DNA of 64,000 bases from Paenibacillus_E oryzisoli_A (lineage in GTDB: Bacteria; Bacillota; Bacilli; Paenibacillales; NBRC-103111): assembly GCF_050467285.1 (NCBI RefSeq), contig NZ_JBCMUN010000022.1, positions 40,868-104,867 on the forward strand, written 5' to 3'. Positions 16,305 to 25,983 of the stretch are shown here, one piece after another. The notes under the pieces were generated by a model, which was not told the DNA's origin, made no database searches, and saw only the letters and a program-made list of their open reading frames with translations. The position numbers and the translations under genes are program-made. Position 1 is the first letter of the stretch, and each line of letters opens with the position of its first letter.

Positions 16305-17390
16305 TTATTTTGTAGGCAAAAACTGTGTTGTGAACACTTTGTCGATCGGCTCTGCCGTTTTCAGGACGCCAACGTCGACCAGCTGCTTTTGCACTTCTTC
16401 CCAACGTTCTTTCGTCATGATGCCGGTGCCTTTGGTTACAGCGTCACCGCCGAAAACGAAGTCCATTTCTTTCGTAGAGCTGTATTTCATCATATCCAGT
16501 CCCATATCAGGGTTCTTTTGTTGAATTGCCGGGTTAATTTCTTCAGCATGATCTTTGTAGTAATCCCACCCCTTCACGGTCGCTTCCACGAACGCTTTGA
16601 CTTGATCCGGGTGTTCTTGAATCATTTTCTCGGTCGTGAAGTAGACGCCGGCGTAAATGTTGTAACCCGAATCCGCGTTCAGGAGGACGCCGTACTCGAC
16701 TTTTTGCTGATCCAATGTGAACGGCTCGGAAGTGACGTAGCCTTGGGTCAATGACGACTTGTCATTCACGAAGTTGACCAGTTGACCTGTGTATTTGAGC
16801 TCCTGTGCATCGTCGAGCTTGTATTTTTTCTTCATAAACTGCCAGAAGCTTGCGGTGGAGGCGACATAAACTTTTTTGCCGTGGAGGTCGGAGAAGTCCT
16901 TGATGCCGGATTCCTTATGGTAGATGAGCGCTTGCGGGCTCTTCTGCATCGACGTCGCGATCGCTACGATCGGAATGCCTTCCTGTCTCGCCACCAAAAT
17001 GTCATCGCCGTTCGCCATCCCGAACTGCGCTTTGCCCGACGCCACGATCTGTGTGGCGGATACTTGCGGGCCGCCCGGCATGAGCGTCATGTCGAAGCCT
17101 GCATCTTTGTAAAAGCCTTTGGCCAGCGCCGCAAAGTTGCCGCCGTGCTCCGGTTCGGCGAACCAGTTCAGCACCGTCGTCACGGGAACCGGCGTCTTCG
17201 CTGCCGGAGCCGTCGAAGCTGTCGGAGAAGCCCCTGCTGCCGCAGACGGTGCTGCCGCCGATGGCGCCGGCGAAGAGGAAGTCGTGGAGCTGCCGCAGGC
17301 TGCCAAAAGCCCTGAAATCATAAGCACACTGAGAGAGACAACTGCCGGGCGTTTCACGCCAAATGCTTGGGAACCTTGGAATCGTTTCAT
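16305..17390 (-). CDS. substrate-binding lipoprotein (SsuA/THI5-NMT1-like)
   Basis: 361 residues. A lipoprotein signal has lipobox LLAAC (Cys32) and is followed by a Ser/Ala/Pro-rich linker. The mature part has the NMT1/THI5-like opening LNWFAEPEHGGNFAALAKGF with GFYKDAGFDMTLMPGG after it, seen in binding proteins for pyrimidine-type or nitrate/sulfonate-type ligands. It delivers the ligand to the permease and ATPase of this operon. GGAGGGG lies about 10 nt upstream of the ATG. A 224-bp gap separates it from the Rieske gene, so it may have its own promoter. Confidence 0.9.
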   Translation of the reverse strand: MKRFQGSQAFGVKRPAVVSLSVLMISGLLAACGSSTTSSSPAPSAAAPSAAAGASPTASTAPAAKTPVPVTTVLNWFAEPEHGGNFAALAKGFYKDAGFDMTLMPGGPQVSATQIVASGKAQFGMANGDDILVARQEGIPIVAIATSMQKSPQALIYHKESGIKDFSDLHGKKVYVASTASFWQFMKKKYKLDDAQELKYTGQLVNFVNDKSSLTQGYVTSEPFTLDQQKVEYGVLLNADSGYNIYAGVYFTTEKMIQEHPDQVKAFVEATVKGWDYYKDHAEEINPAIQQKNPDMGLDMMKYSSTKEMDFVFGGDAVTKGTGIMTKERWEEVQKQLVDVGVLKTAEPIDKVFTTQFLPTK

Positions 17391-17614
17391 CTTAAACTTC
17401 CCCTCCGATTGTGGTTTTCTCTACGATCTTGAACATCCTCTATAAGGCCGTTAACCTTGAGTCAAATATACGTTTGCAAACCTGCCATCGTCAACGAAGA
17501 GACTGACGTTTTGTATTTCCACACAATAAACGATCGTCTTTTTATGGTTTTTCCATGATTGTTCGGTCCCCACTCTTTACAATTTGACCAAAATCCGAAT
17601 ATTACCTACTTCGT

Positions 17615-18610
17615 TTATATCGTACCCACTACGACACCAAGCTCACGCAAGTATCTGCGGTACGCAATGGAGAAACGGTCGACCCGGTGATTCAGCTCCA
17701 CCTGCAAATCCAGCGGCAGCAGCTCCGGCTTCTGCGTCTCAATGACCTTGGCATCCTGATCAAACACAATATCCTGAAAATGTTTGAAGTTCGCATCGTC
17801 CACGTCATAGGCATAATTGCGCGATACGAGCATGAACACGACGCACTCCTCTGCCGCAACCGGGAGCACCGTCAGCATGATCCACAGCGCCTGCCCGTTG
17901 CTCGGGTCCGCCTTCGTCAGCCGCCCTGAAAGGGGACGGTATATTTCCTTGCGGTACACATATGTTGTGCCGTCCTTTTTATCGGAGCCGGAGTGTGCGA
18001 CAGGCTGGAAAATCGGAATATTTTCAATATAAATACGGTTTTCCTCCTTGATCACCTGATAATCCGGCAGTTCCGCATAGTCGGGATGCCCCAGCAAATC
18101 CTGATGCACGAACATAAGGTGGGCAAAATCGGTAAAGTTCTCGATCACGCGCGTCCCCGCTGCCTGCACCTTGTACGGTCCGCATGGAATCGGGTGATAC
18201 TCCGGGTTCGCGAACTCCTCAAAATGCGGAATCGGCCCGCTCGGCTCCCCAAGGCACACCCAGATAAAGCCGTATTTCTCCTCGCAGGCGTATGTCACGG
18301 CTTTGGCCCTTGGCGGGATGCGCTCCCCTTGTGGCTGTGCAGGAATACAAACGCATTGGCCGGAGGATTCGTACTGCCAGCCATGATACGGACACACAAG
18401 AATATCGTTCTTCACCCAGCCTCGGGACAGCATCGCCCCACGATGTATGCAAAGGTCCTGCAGGGCATGGACGCCCCTGCTGCTCCGATAAATCGCCACG
18501 CGTTCGCCCAGAATGATGACCCCCGCCGGTTGCTCCTTCAGCTCTGAAGCCAAATAAACCGCATGCCAATCGTTCTCCAATACAGGATCGTGCAATCTCT
18601 CTTGTGCCAT
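17615..18610 (-). CDS. Rieske-type non-heme iron oxygenase, alpha subunit
   Basis: 331 residues. The Rieske cluster ligands CIH and CPYH are 16 residues apart (N-terminal quarter). The catalytic iron site is in NFTDFAHLMFVHQD, which has the Asp-x2-His-x4-His arrangement. Size and layout fit single-component O-/N-demethylases or ring hydroxylases of the VanA/phthalate oxygenase group. No matching reductase or ferredoxin gene is in the window, so electrons must come from elsewhere. It lies 39 bp after a TrzA/AtzA-like amidohydrolase and probably opens or demethylates the same heterocycle. The ATG at 18608-18610 was preferred because GGAGG is 9 nt upstream. Confidence 0.9.
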   Translation of the reverse strand: MAQERLHDPVLENDWHAVYLASELKEQPAGVIILGERVAIYRSSRGVHALQDLCIHRGAMLSRGWVKNDILVCPYHGWQYESSGQCVCIPAQPQGERIPPRAKAVTYACEEKYGFIWVCLGEPSGPIPHFEEFANPEYHPIPCGPYKVQAAGTRVIENFTDFAHLMFVHQDLLGHPDYAELPDYQVIKEENRIYIENIPIFQPVAHSGSDKKDGTTYVYRKEIYRPLSGRLTKADPSNGQALWIMLTVLPVAAEECVVFMLVSRNYAYDVDDANFKHFQDIVFDQDAKVIETQKPELLPLDLQVELNHRVDRFSIAYRRYLRELGVVVGTI

Positions 18611-18649
18611 CTTCCTCATCCTCCATGAATGAAAGTTGGTGCTGCTATT

Positions 18650-20053
18650 TTAATCGTGGTTAGCAAAAATCGGATATGCCCCCGCCAGCTTGCTGCGGAG
18701 CGCGTCCACACGCATCTGCGCCTGGCGCAAAACGTCCTGCTCGTCGATCCACGTGCTCTTGCCGTGTTCCACAACCACTTGCCCGCCAACGATCACAAGA
18801 TCGACATCGTTGCCGTTTGCATTGTAGACGAGCGCCGAAGACGCTCGGTGAACAGGGCTGATATGCGCCTTCATCATATCGACAGTCACGAGGTCGGCTT
18901 TTTTCCCCGGCTCCAGGGTGCCAAGGTCATGGCTGCGCCCGACTGCTTTGGCGCCGTTCACCGTCGCCATTCGGAGCACCTCCATCGGCGGCAGCAGCGT
19001 CGCGTCCAGCTCATTCACCTTGTGCAGGCATGCCGTGAATTTGAGCACCTCCAGGTTGTCCTGGCAGTTATTGGAGCCGGGGCCATCCGTGCCCAGAGCG
19101 ACATTGATGCCCATGCGCAGCATTTCTGGCACACGCGCTACGCCCGAAGCGAGGTACATATTCGAGACGGGACAGTGCATGACCGAAGCGCCTTTGTCCC
19201 TGATCAACTCCAGTTCACCGTCATCGAGCCAAACGCCATGCACAACCTGCGTCTGCTCGCCGAGCAGACCGACATCGTCCAGCAGCTCCAAATTGCGGCG
19301 GCCGTAGCGCGCCATCGTATTCTCGATCTGCTCGCTCGTCTCCGCGACGTGAACGTGCGAGATCAGCCCGCGATCCCGGCTGAATACCGCCGCCTTTTCC
19401 AGATAACCCCGCGAGCAGCCGTACAGATTGAGCGGCCCGAGGGCAATGCGAATGCGTCCCTGCGCAGCGCCCTCCCACTCATCGAGCAGTCGGTCGGTCG
19501 CGTCGAAAATCTGTTCCTCCGTTTCACGGAAGCGAATCTCACCGGCCAAATCCGAGCAGCCCCGGGCCAAATGCCCGCGAATGCCCGAATCGACCATGGC
19601 TTGCAGCACGCTGGCGTCATTTTCCGGGAACGTGTGAATATAATGGTGATCCATGATGTACGTGGCGCCGGACTTCAAATTCTCGATACACCCGATCAGC
19701 GCCGCCAGATAAAAATCTTCCGGCTCCATCGCCAAGCTCATCGGCCAAATAATTTCCCGCAGCCACTGCGCGAGTGGGGAGCGATCCGAAACTCCGCGCA
19801 TGAACGTCTGGAAAAGGTGCGTATGCCCGTTAACGATGCCGGGAATGACGACTTTGCCTGAGACGTCGTAGGCGCTGCCAGCTTCTTGGAGCAACCGTTC
19901 TTTCCTAACGCTCCCCGTCCACTCGCCGACTTCAAGGATCGTGTCGTGCTCGATGTAGACGTAGCCGGGCTTGAAAATCTCTCCTGCGGCATTCATGGTC
20001 AGAACCGTGCCGTTGTAAATGAGTTTAGTGGATATGGGGATCACCTCTTTCAC
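18650..20053 (-). CDS. TrzA/AtzA/SsnA-type amidohydrolase (aminohydrolase)
   Basis: About 467 residues. Metal-site motifs: NGHTHLFQTFMRG, then HVHVAETSEQ, VHGVWLDD, MHCPVSNMYLASG and GTDGPGSNN. This is the subgroup that deaminates or dechlorinates nitrogen heterocycles (atrazine chlorohydrolase, 8-oxoguanine and S-adenosylhomocysteine deaminases). It is the first gene of the leftward cluster and is divergent from an Lrp/AsnC regulator. Start selection is awkward: GTG at 20053 has no ribosome binding site, while AAAGAGGTG sits just inside the frame, so translation may begin a few codons later. Confidence 0.87.
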   Translation of the reverse strand: MKEVIPISTKLIYNGTVLTMNAAGEIFKPGYVYIEHDTILEVGEWTGSVRKERLLQEAGSAYDVSGKVVIPGIVNGHTHLFQTFMRGVSDRSPLAQWLREIIWPMSLAMEPEDFYLAALIGCIENLKSGATYIMDHHYIHTFPENDASVLQAMVDSGIRGHLARGCSDLAGEIRFRETEEQIFDATDRLLDEWEGAAQGRIRIALGPLNLYGCSRGYLEKAAVFSRDRGLISHVHVAETSEQIENTMARYGRRNLELLDDVGLLGEQTQVVHGVWLDDGELELIRDKGASVMHCPVSNMYLASGVARVPEMLRMGINVALGTDGPGSNNCQDNLEVLKFTACLHKVNELDATLLPPMEVLRMATVNGAKAVGRSHDLGTLEPGKKADLVTVDMMKAHISPVHRASSALVYNANGNDVDLVIVGGQVVVEHGKSTWIDEQDVLRQAQMRVDALRSKLAGAYPIFANHD

Positions 20054-20275
20054 GTAATATAAACTAACAAAAAATTGGTTTTCAAATATTATGTCATGTA
20101 ACTTAACACGATTATAAATTCATGGTCAACAGGACGTCAATACATTCGTTAATATATTTTTTGATAATAATTACGTTTCATTCGCTTTATACCTATGTTA
20201 TATTAACAATATATCAAATAAAGAACATGAACGATTACGTTTTCGATCATCACGTCGACATAAGGAGTGATATTT

Positions 20276-20737
20276 ATGTTAGATTTACACAATCTCGATC
20301 CGATCGATCAAGAGATCATCAAACTACTCCATGAGAACAGCCGCATCTCCTATGCGAGAATCGGTGAAATGCTGAACCTTTCACGGGTTGCGATACAGAA
20401 GCGCGTTGAAAACCTCATCGAGGACGGCATTATCGAAAATTTCACAATTCGGTTGAATGCGACGAAGCTGGGCAAGGTGGTGAGCGCTTTTTTCGAAGTG
20501 GAAGTCGAGCCTCGCCATGCGGAGGCCGTCGGGAACGCGCTCGCCGAAGACCCGAATGTGGTCAGCATTTATCAGATGACCGGCATGAGTTCACTGCATA
20601 TGCACGCCCTGCTGCGCGACGAGGCTGAATTGGAGCAATTTTTGTATCAGAACATTTACAAGTTGGATGGCGTTGTGCGTGTAAATACGCAGATGGTCAT
20701 CAAGCGATTTAAGCAGGGGACGGGGTTGGAGTTGTAG
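20276..20737 (+). CDS. Lrp/AsnC family transcriptional regulator
   Basis: 153 residues. An N-terminal helix-turn-helix (DPIDQEIIKLLHEN, then YARIGEMLNLSRVAIQKRV) is followed by a RAM/AsnC ligand-binding domain (VVSAFFEVEVEP to VVRVNTQMVIKRF). AAGGAG precedes the ATG at 20276; the GTG nine bases earlier is part of the ribosome binding site. It is transcribed away from the amidohydrolase/Rieske operon with a 222-bp gap between them, the usual arrangement for a local regulator that senses the pathway substrate. Confidence 0.9.
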   Translation: MLDLHNLDPIDQEIIKLLHENSRISYARIGEMLNLSRVAIQKRVENLIEDGIIENFTIRLNATKLGKVVSAFFEVEVEPRHAEAVGNALAEDPNVVSIYQMTGMSSLHMHALLRDEAELEQFLYQNIYKLDGVVRVNTQMVIKRFKQGTGLEL

Positions 20738-20862
20738 AGGGAGGGACTCCACTTTTGGCACATTCCTTCCACTTTTTATACATAAAAAAATAGCAGCTTG
20801 CAGATTCTCTTGTACAAAAAATTTGAGTTTGTCGTTAAGTCCGAAGCGTGTGTATAGTTAAC

Positions 20863-20951
20863 ACATGTAAGGGCTTTCTTTATTGTTGTTTGAAATTGAA
20901 TCCGGATGAAGGAGGTGCTGCAAAGCTGCTTTTAAGCGAAGCCCTACATGT
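20863..20951 (+). promoter_or_regulatory. long-range inverted repeat in the leader of the beta-helix gene
   Basis: ACATGTAAGGGCTTTCTT (20863-20880) is nearly complementary to AAGCGAAGCCCTACATGT (20934-20951), giving a stem of about 16 pairs around a 53-nt loop. The loop contains GAAGGAGGTG and a ten-codon open frame. It lies in the 256-bp region before the start at 20994. It may be a structured mRNA leader. It does not match a riboswitch consensus that I can recall. Confidence 0.4.
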
Positions 20952-20993
20952 GATGCAGGCTTAAGTTTTGCCTATAATTGAGGAGGGATCAGG

Positions 20994-22836
20994 ATGATTA
21001 ATTTAAGGAGAAAACTGTTATTCACCAGCGTTATTTTCGCATCTGTCATTGGCAGCCAGCTCGTCCCCCATGTCACACAGGCAGATACACCTGTGACGTA
21101 TTATGTAAGCGTATCCACCGGGGATGACTCGTATGATGGTCTCAGCACGCAGACTGCCTTCAAATCCATCCAGCGGGCAGCCGACCTCTCGGGTCCCGGG
21201 GACAAAATTTATGTCATGAATGGCACTTACTACGATTGGCAGTCCAGTTCACTGCTAAGTATTTCACATTCAGGCACGCCTACCGCCTACATTACATTTA
21301 AAGCTTATCCAGGGCATTCCCCTCTCTTGCGCCCTGTGAACGGCGCCTGGAATGCGATCTCCATTCATGGTGCAGCGTATGTGAATATTGAAGGTTTTGA
21401 AATTGCAGGCGACACGCCGAATATTACGTTGGCTCAAGCACAAGCCAGTCACGACGCTTACAAAACGCAGGCCATCAATGCAAAGAATCCCAACTTCACC
21501 AGTAACTGCACCATCACGTGGAATGACTATGCCAAGACGAATACGAACGGCATTCAGATTACGACCGCCCCATCCGTGCCATCGAATCCGAACTCACCTC
21601 CTCTGATCCCTCAACACATCAACATACGCAATAACAAGATTCACGATATGCCGGGGGCTGGCATCGCCGGTCTGTCCGGAGATTATTTAACCATCGAGAA
21701 CAATCTTGTCTACGGTACGTCCAAACGAACGTTCTTTGCAACAAGCGGGATCAGTTTGCTTAAGCTGACGAATTGGGATACTAATACCGATACGTCCTTT
21801 TATAAGAACTATGTCCGCAATAATACGGTCTATGACAATCGCTCTGAGGTTGGCTGGGCTGATAAAGAAATTGAAAAAGGCCTCTACACCCTTCCTGTCC
21901 GATGGCAACGGGATCATTATCGACTCCAATGAGGTGACGAACTATAAAGGAAAGACGCTGGTTGCCAATAATTTGTCCTATAATAACGGCGGAGCGGGTA
22001 TTCACGAGGTCGACAGCAGCTATGTGGATTTCATCAACAATACAACGTCCAATAATGGCTTAGTGCCTTCGGAGAACTATCCGGAAATTTTTGCAGTACG
22101 CGGCTCCCATATCAACTACTACAATAATATCGCTTATCCGAATGGGGCAGCCACTCCCAACAAAGCGTTTAGCATGAATAGCACAACCAACGTCGCCTAT
22201 GATTACAACGTGCTTAATGGCGTGGTTGATGGAGCGGCTGCACCGACACCCAATCATAATCTATATGTAAATCCGCTTTTTAAAAATCGGGCAGGCTATG
22301 ATTTCCGACTCGATTCGAACTCTCCGGCACGGGACAGCGGCACGTCCAGCTTCGCCCAGGCGACGGATAATCAGTTGAACGCACGTCCGCAAGGAACAGG
22401 CTACGACCGCGGGGCCTTCGAATTCGTGACAAGCGCGCAGCTATCGCGCACAGGCTGGACCGCTTCCGCTTTTGCCACCCGCAACACATTGGTACCGGCG
22501 TATGCGATTGACGGCAGCACAACATCCTATTGGTCCTCGGGTACGAATATGGCGATAGGGCAGACATTTACCCTCGATTTAGGTCAAAGTCAGCTCGTAG
22601 GCCGCGTCTCCTTCGGCTCCGACACGTCTGGTGTCAATTTCCCGAGCGGTGTAGATATTTTCGTATCCAACAACATCACGGAGATCGGTTACCCTATGAA
22701 ATCGCTCAAGAATAATACGAATCCCACGATTGATCTATCCTTTGTCACTCGTACAGGGCGCTATGTGACGTTCAAAATCAACACAGCCAAGACGGCCTGG
22801 TGGACGATCAACGAAATCAACCTCTACACCCAATAA
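20994..22836 (+). pseudogene. secreted right-handed beta-helix protein with C-terminal F5/8-type domain, frameshifted
   Basis: The ATG at 20994 has GAGGAGG upstream and a Sec signal peptide ending near HVTQA. The protein begins YYVSVSTGDDSYDGLST, then SIQRAADLSGPGDKIYVMNG, the usual entry to pectate-lyase-like beta-helix proteins. This frame stops at 21930-21932. The neighbouring frame continues the same protein from FLSDGNGIIIDSN to 22836, through more beta-helix rungs and a discoidin/CBM32-like domain (about the last 130 residues). Dropping one C from the CCC at 21889-21891 restores a single frame of about 613 residues. Either the gene is broken or there is a sequencing error. The likely role is extracellular polysaccharide binding or cleavage. 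Confidence 0.8.
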
Positions 22837-22843
22837 AATACCA

Positions 22844-22878
22844 AAGGACTTGAAGCGCGTAGTGCCGCTCAAGTCCTT
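22844..22878 (+). terminator. terminator after the beta-helix gene
   Basis: AAGGACTTGA and TCAAGTCCTT form a 10-bp stem around a 15-nt loop and are followed by CTTCTTCATT. The A-run before it suggests it may also act leftward for the operon ending at 22923. Confidence 0.65.
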
Positions 22879-22922
22879 CTTCATTCCGTTCCAATGCGAA
22901 CCTGCTTGCCAGTGTTATCGTT

Positions 22923-23750
22923 TTACTCCCAAACCATCTCTGCCCGAGCCAGCGCATCTTTCAACGCATGAATAGCTGTTACGACGCGCTTGGGATCGCT
23001 GGAATACGGCAAATACTTGGTCAAGTGAGGTTCGACGGAAAGAAAACCGGCGAAGCCTTGGGCACGCAGCAGCACAAGTAATTGATCAATCTGCCCCTCC
23101 CCCTTACCAGCAGGGACGAACTGTCTTGGCTCATTAATCGCATCTTTAACATGGATGTAGGCGGTATAGGCATTTAATTTGGGAAACGCTTCATCCGCGG
23201 GCTTCACATGGTTGATAACAAAGTTGCCTGGATCAAAGGCTAACCGCAGCGAGTCCGAAGCACAATGCTGCAAAATATCCAAGCAGCGATCATCGCTTGA
23301 GCCGTACAGTTGATTGTCGTTTTCCAGAATCATCGTTAATTCGTTGTCCTCAGCAAGTCGCAGCAACTGCTTCATCCTGCTCAGCACTTCATCCCTGACA
23401 GCATCCAGATCTTCGTCCTCCTTTACAAAATAAGAGAAGACCCGAATATAGGCTGCATTCAGCGCCTTGGCAGCACGAACCGCACGATGCATCGCCTCCA
23501 GCTGCGGGGCAAAATCATCACCGATCGGATACTTCCCGACGGGCGATGCGATAGAGGACACCGCGAATCCACGCTGGTCCAGCATTTGACGAATCGTTTG
23601 GAGCTCCTCTTCATTCAAATCGAGCACATTTTTGCCCCAGACATTCCGAACCTCGATGTAGGAGAGGCCTTCCGCTTGAAGCACATCCAATTGTTCATCC
23701 AAATCTTGTGAAATTTCATCGGCGAAACACGTCATTTTTACTTTGGACAT
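22923..23750 (-). CDS. sugar phosphate isomerase/epimerase-type TIM barrel protein
   Basis: 275 residues of the xylose-isomerase-like (AP endonuclease 2) TIM barrel family, with LSYIEVRNVWGKNVLDL near the start, the metal-site Glu in MILENDNQLYG, DPGNFV, YIHVKDA and a final LSVEPHL strand. Such enzymes isomerise or epimerise keto sugars or inositol derivatives. GAGGAG lies 7 nt before the chosen ATG at 23748-23750. It is the second gene of a two-gene leftward operon with the Gfo/Idh dehydrogenase (16-bp gap), a typical pairing in cyclitol or rare-sugar catabolism. Confidence 0.85.
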   Translation of the reverse strand: MSKVKMTCFADEISQDLDEQLDVLQAEGLSYIEVRNVWGKNVLDLNEEELQTIRQMLDQRGFAVSSIASPVGKYPIGDDFAPQLEAMHRAVRAAKALNAAYIRVFSYFVKEDEDLDAVRDEVLSRMKQLLRLAEDNELTMILENDNQLYGSSDDRCLDILQHCASDSLRLAFDPGNFVINHVKPADEAFPKLNAYTAYIHVKDAINEPRQFVPAGKGEGQIDQLLVLLRAQGFAGFLSVEPHLTKYLPYSSDPKRVVTAIHALKDALARAEMVWE

Positions 23751-23766
23751 TGCGTGACTCCTCTCC

Positions 23767-24963
23767 CTAACCGTTATTGGAACCAAACGAGGCTGACATA
23801 TCGCTCACGACGACAGGCGCCGTTAGAACTTGTTTGACGAAGGTGGACGTTTGTATTTTCTCTTCCAAATGAGCTTGATACGCATCGCCGTCGATCGGCA
23901 CCGCAACAGGACGCTTCTCGAAGGAGGACAGCATAATGCCATTGGCCAGCGTTACGGCACCGAGCCCTTCCGGACCTTCCGCGATCAGTTCCACGTCCTG
24001 TCCAAGCAAGCGATCAACTAAGCGTCGGGTTACAACCTCATGGCCTGTTGGAATCGTCGTGTCCACGTCAACTTCCTCCGGCTCCAATGTCCACGTCGCA
24101 AAGTGCTGATCTGTCTCTCTGGAGAAGGCCAGGAGGGGTTGCGGGTATTTGAAGTGCAACAATTTGCCGTTCTCCAGAATCAGCTTTCCAAGATCGCCTA
24201 CAATTTCCAAGCGATTCGTTCCCGGCAACTCGGCCGTCGTGACGATTAAATGTCCAACCATGCCATTGGCATGCTCCAAATAAGCCGTTACTTCATCCTC
24301 AACCTCGATATCATGATATTTTCCAATATGGGCATGGCCGGAAATGAGCGACGGCAGGCCGAATAACCACTGGTACATATCCAGCGTATGCGGGCATTGA
24401 TTGGTCAAGATGCCGCCTCCCTCACCTGCCCAGGTTGCGCGCCAGCCACCGCTGTTATAGTAAGCCTGCGAACGGAACCACTTCGTATGAATCCACGTTG
24501 CCCGGGTTAATTGCCCGAGCTCACCGCTCGCCACGATTTCTTTCAGCTTCGCATAGAAAGGAAGCGTTCTCTCTTGAAACATAATGGCAAACTGCAAGCC
24601 CGGATGGTTGAGTTTTGCTGCTTCATAGGCTTGTATCATCCGATTCGCATCGTTGACGTGCACGGCAATCGGCTTTTCGCACATCACATGAATGCCGCGT
24701 TCGAACGCTTCAATGGCGATGGCAGGATGATCATAATGTGGAACAGCGATGATGACAACGTCAAGACCGCTATGAGCAAGCAGCTCACTGGGACTAGGGT
24801 ACGCTTTGGCATTATACATCTCCGCATAGCGGTTCGCCCTTTCTTGATCTACATCGCACACACCGACCAGCTCCACATTCGCCATTTCACTAACGTACTT
24901 CAAATGGAGTTGACCAATATTGCCTAATCCAACGACACCGATTTTTACCACTGGCAGAGTCAC
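23767..24963 (-). CDS. Gfo/Idh/MocA family NAD(P)-dependent oxidoreductase
   Basis: About 398 residues. The N-terminal Rossmann fold begins KIGVVGLGNIGQLHLKY. The family motif CEKPIAVHVNDA carries the conserved Lys, and the C-terminal alpha/beta domain includes GGILTNQCPHTLDMYQWLFG, with the catalytic-type Asp/His region. It oxidises or reduces sugars or cyclitols with NAD(P). The GTG start at 24961-24963 is placed correctly after AGGAGGG. It is divergent from an AraC regulator at 25092 that probably controls it. Confidence 0.9.
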   Translation of the reverse strand: MTLPVVKIGVVGLGNIGQLHLKYVSEMANVELVGVCDVDQERANRYAEMYNAKAYPSPSELLAHSGLDVVIIAVPHYDHPAIAIEAFERGIHVMCEKPIAVHVNDANRMIQAYEAAKLNHPGLQFAIMFQERTLPFYAKLKEIVASGELGQLTRATWIHTKWFRSQAYYNSGGWRATWAGEGGGILTNQCPHTLDMYQWLFGLPSLISGHAHIGKYHDIEVEDEVTAYLEHANGMVGHLIVTTAELPGTNRLEIVGDLGKLILENGKLLHFKYPQPLLAFSRETDQHFATWTLEPEEVDVDTTIPTGHEVVTRRLVDRLLGQDVELIAEGPEGLGAVTLANGIMLSSFEKRPVAVPIDGDAYQAHLEEKIQTSTFVKQVLTAPVVVSDMSASFGSNNG

Positions 24964-25091
24964 AATCGTTCCCTCCTGCAAATAAATATTGAATAACTTA
25001 CTTCCATCTTATACCATTGGAATTAGCTACATCATGGATGAATTTGCCCCAAAAGTGGATTATCTTGCTCATTTGAAAAGGACGATACGAC

Positions 25092-25952
25092 ATGATTTCG
25101 AACTACCTCTCCCATATGGATGAACACGTAAACTTTCTTCATGCAACGCGAAAACCACCCTTTAATGTGCATTTCCATCTGCACAAAGGGTGTGAAATTT
25201 TCTTTTTAATTCGCGGAGATGTGAATTATTTTGTAGAGAAAACCGTGTACCCGCTGCAATATGGCGACCTCATCATTACCAATGAGCACGAAATCCACAA
25301 GCCAGCGATTCTCTCTGAAGCGATGTACGAGCGAGTGACCATTGAATTCGATCCTGCGCTCTTTGACATGTTCCAAACCGAGCAGATGGTGCCGCTGAGA
25401 TGCTTCTATGACCGTCCGCTTGGCGAGAAAAATAAAATCAGCTTAAATGAAGCGGAAGCCGCCGCCTTACTTCAACGCTTTCATACGCTTGATCAGGTTA
25501 CAAAGCATCCTTTTCCAGGCGATGCCCTGGTCAAGCTAGGCTGCATGCTCGAAATTATTGCGCAGGTCCAGCGTTTATACGATGCCAATCACGACAAAGA
25601 AGCCGGCCTGGACATGCCTGTGCGCTTGACGCCAATCCTCGCCTTTCTGGATCAGCATCTGGCCGAGGAATTATCCTTGGAACGGCTGGAAAAATTGTTT
25701 TTCATCAGCAAATTCCACTTGAGCCGGCTATTTAAAAAGTATACTGGCAGCACCATCCATGAATACATCGTGGTCAAACGCATCGCGCTTGCCAAGAAGC
25801 TGCTGAAGGAAGGCGCCACGGTGACGGAGGCCTGTTTGGGGTCGGGCTTTAACGATTATACAAGTTTTCTGCGCATGTTTAAGAAGAAGGTTGGCGTTCT
25901 GCCCAAACATTACGCGAAACAAAAGCATCCAAATTGGAACGAGAGCAAATAG
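25092..25952 (+). CDS. AraC family regulator with cupin sensor domain
   Basis: 286 residues. An N-terminal cupin-like ligand pocket (NVHFHLHKGCEIFFLIRGD, then PLQYGDLIITNEHEIH) is joined to a C-terminal AraC DNA-binding domain: LERLEKLFFISKFHLSRLFK, then VTEACLGSGFNDYTSFLRMF. AAAAGGA precedes the ATG. It is divergent from the Gfo/Idh-isomerase operon with 128 bp between starts, so it is probably the activator of that operon and of the convergent isomerase/dehydrogenase pair. Confidence 0.92.
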   Translation: MISNYLSHMDEHVNFLHATRKPPFNVHFHLHKGCEIFFLIRGDVNYFVEKTVYPLQYGDLIITNEHEIHKPAILSEAMYERVTIEFDPALFDMFQTEQMVPLRCFYDRPLGEKNKISLNEAEAAALLQRFHTLDQVTKHPFPGDALVKLGCMLEIIAQVQRLYDANHDKEAGLDMPVRLTPILAFLDQHLAEELSLERLEKLFFISKFHLSRLFKKYTGSTIHEYIVVKRIALAKKLLKEGATVTEACLGSGFNDYTSFLRMFKKKVGVLPKHYAKQKHPNWNESK

Positions 25953-25983
25953 CGCATGTTCACGCGCATCATCTATGCATTAC

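Noticed and set aside
18629..19861. A 410-codon forward reading frame
   Set aside because: Antisense to the TrzA/AtzA-like amidohydrolase; no start signal.
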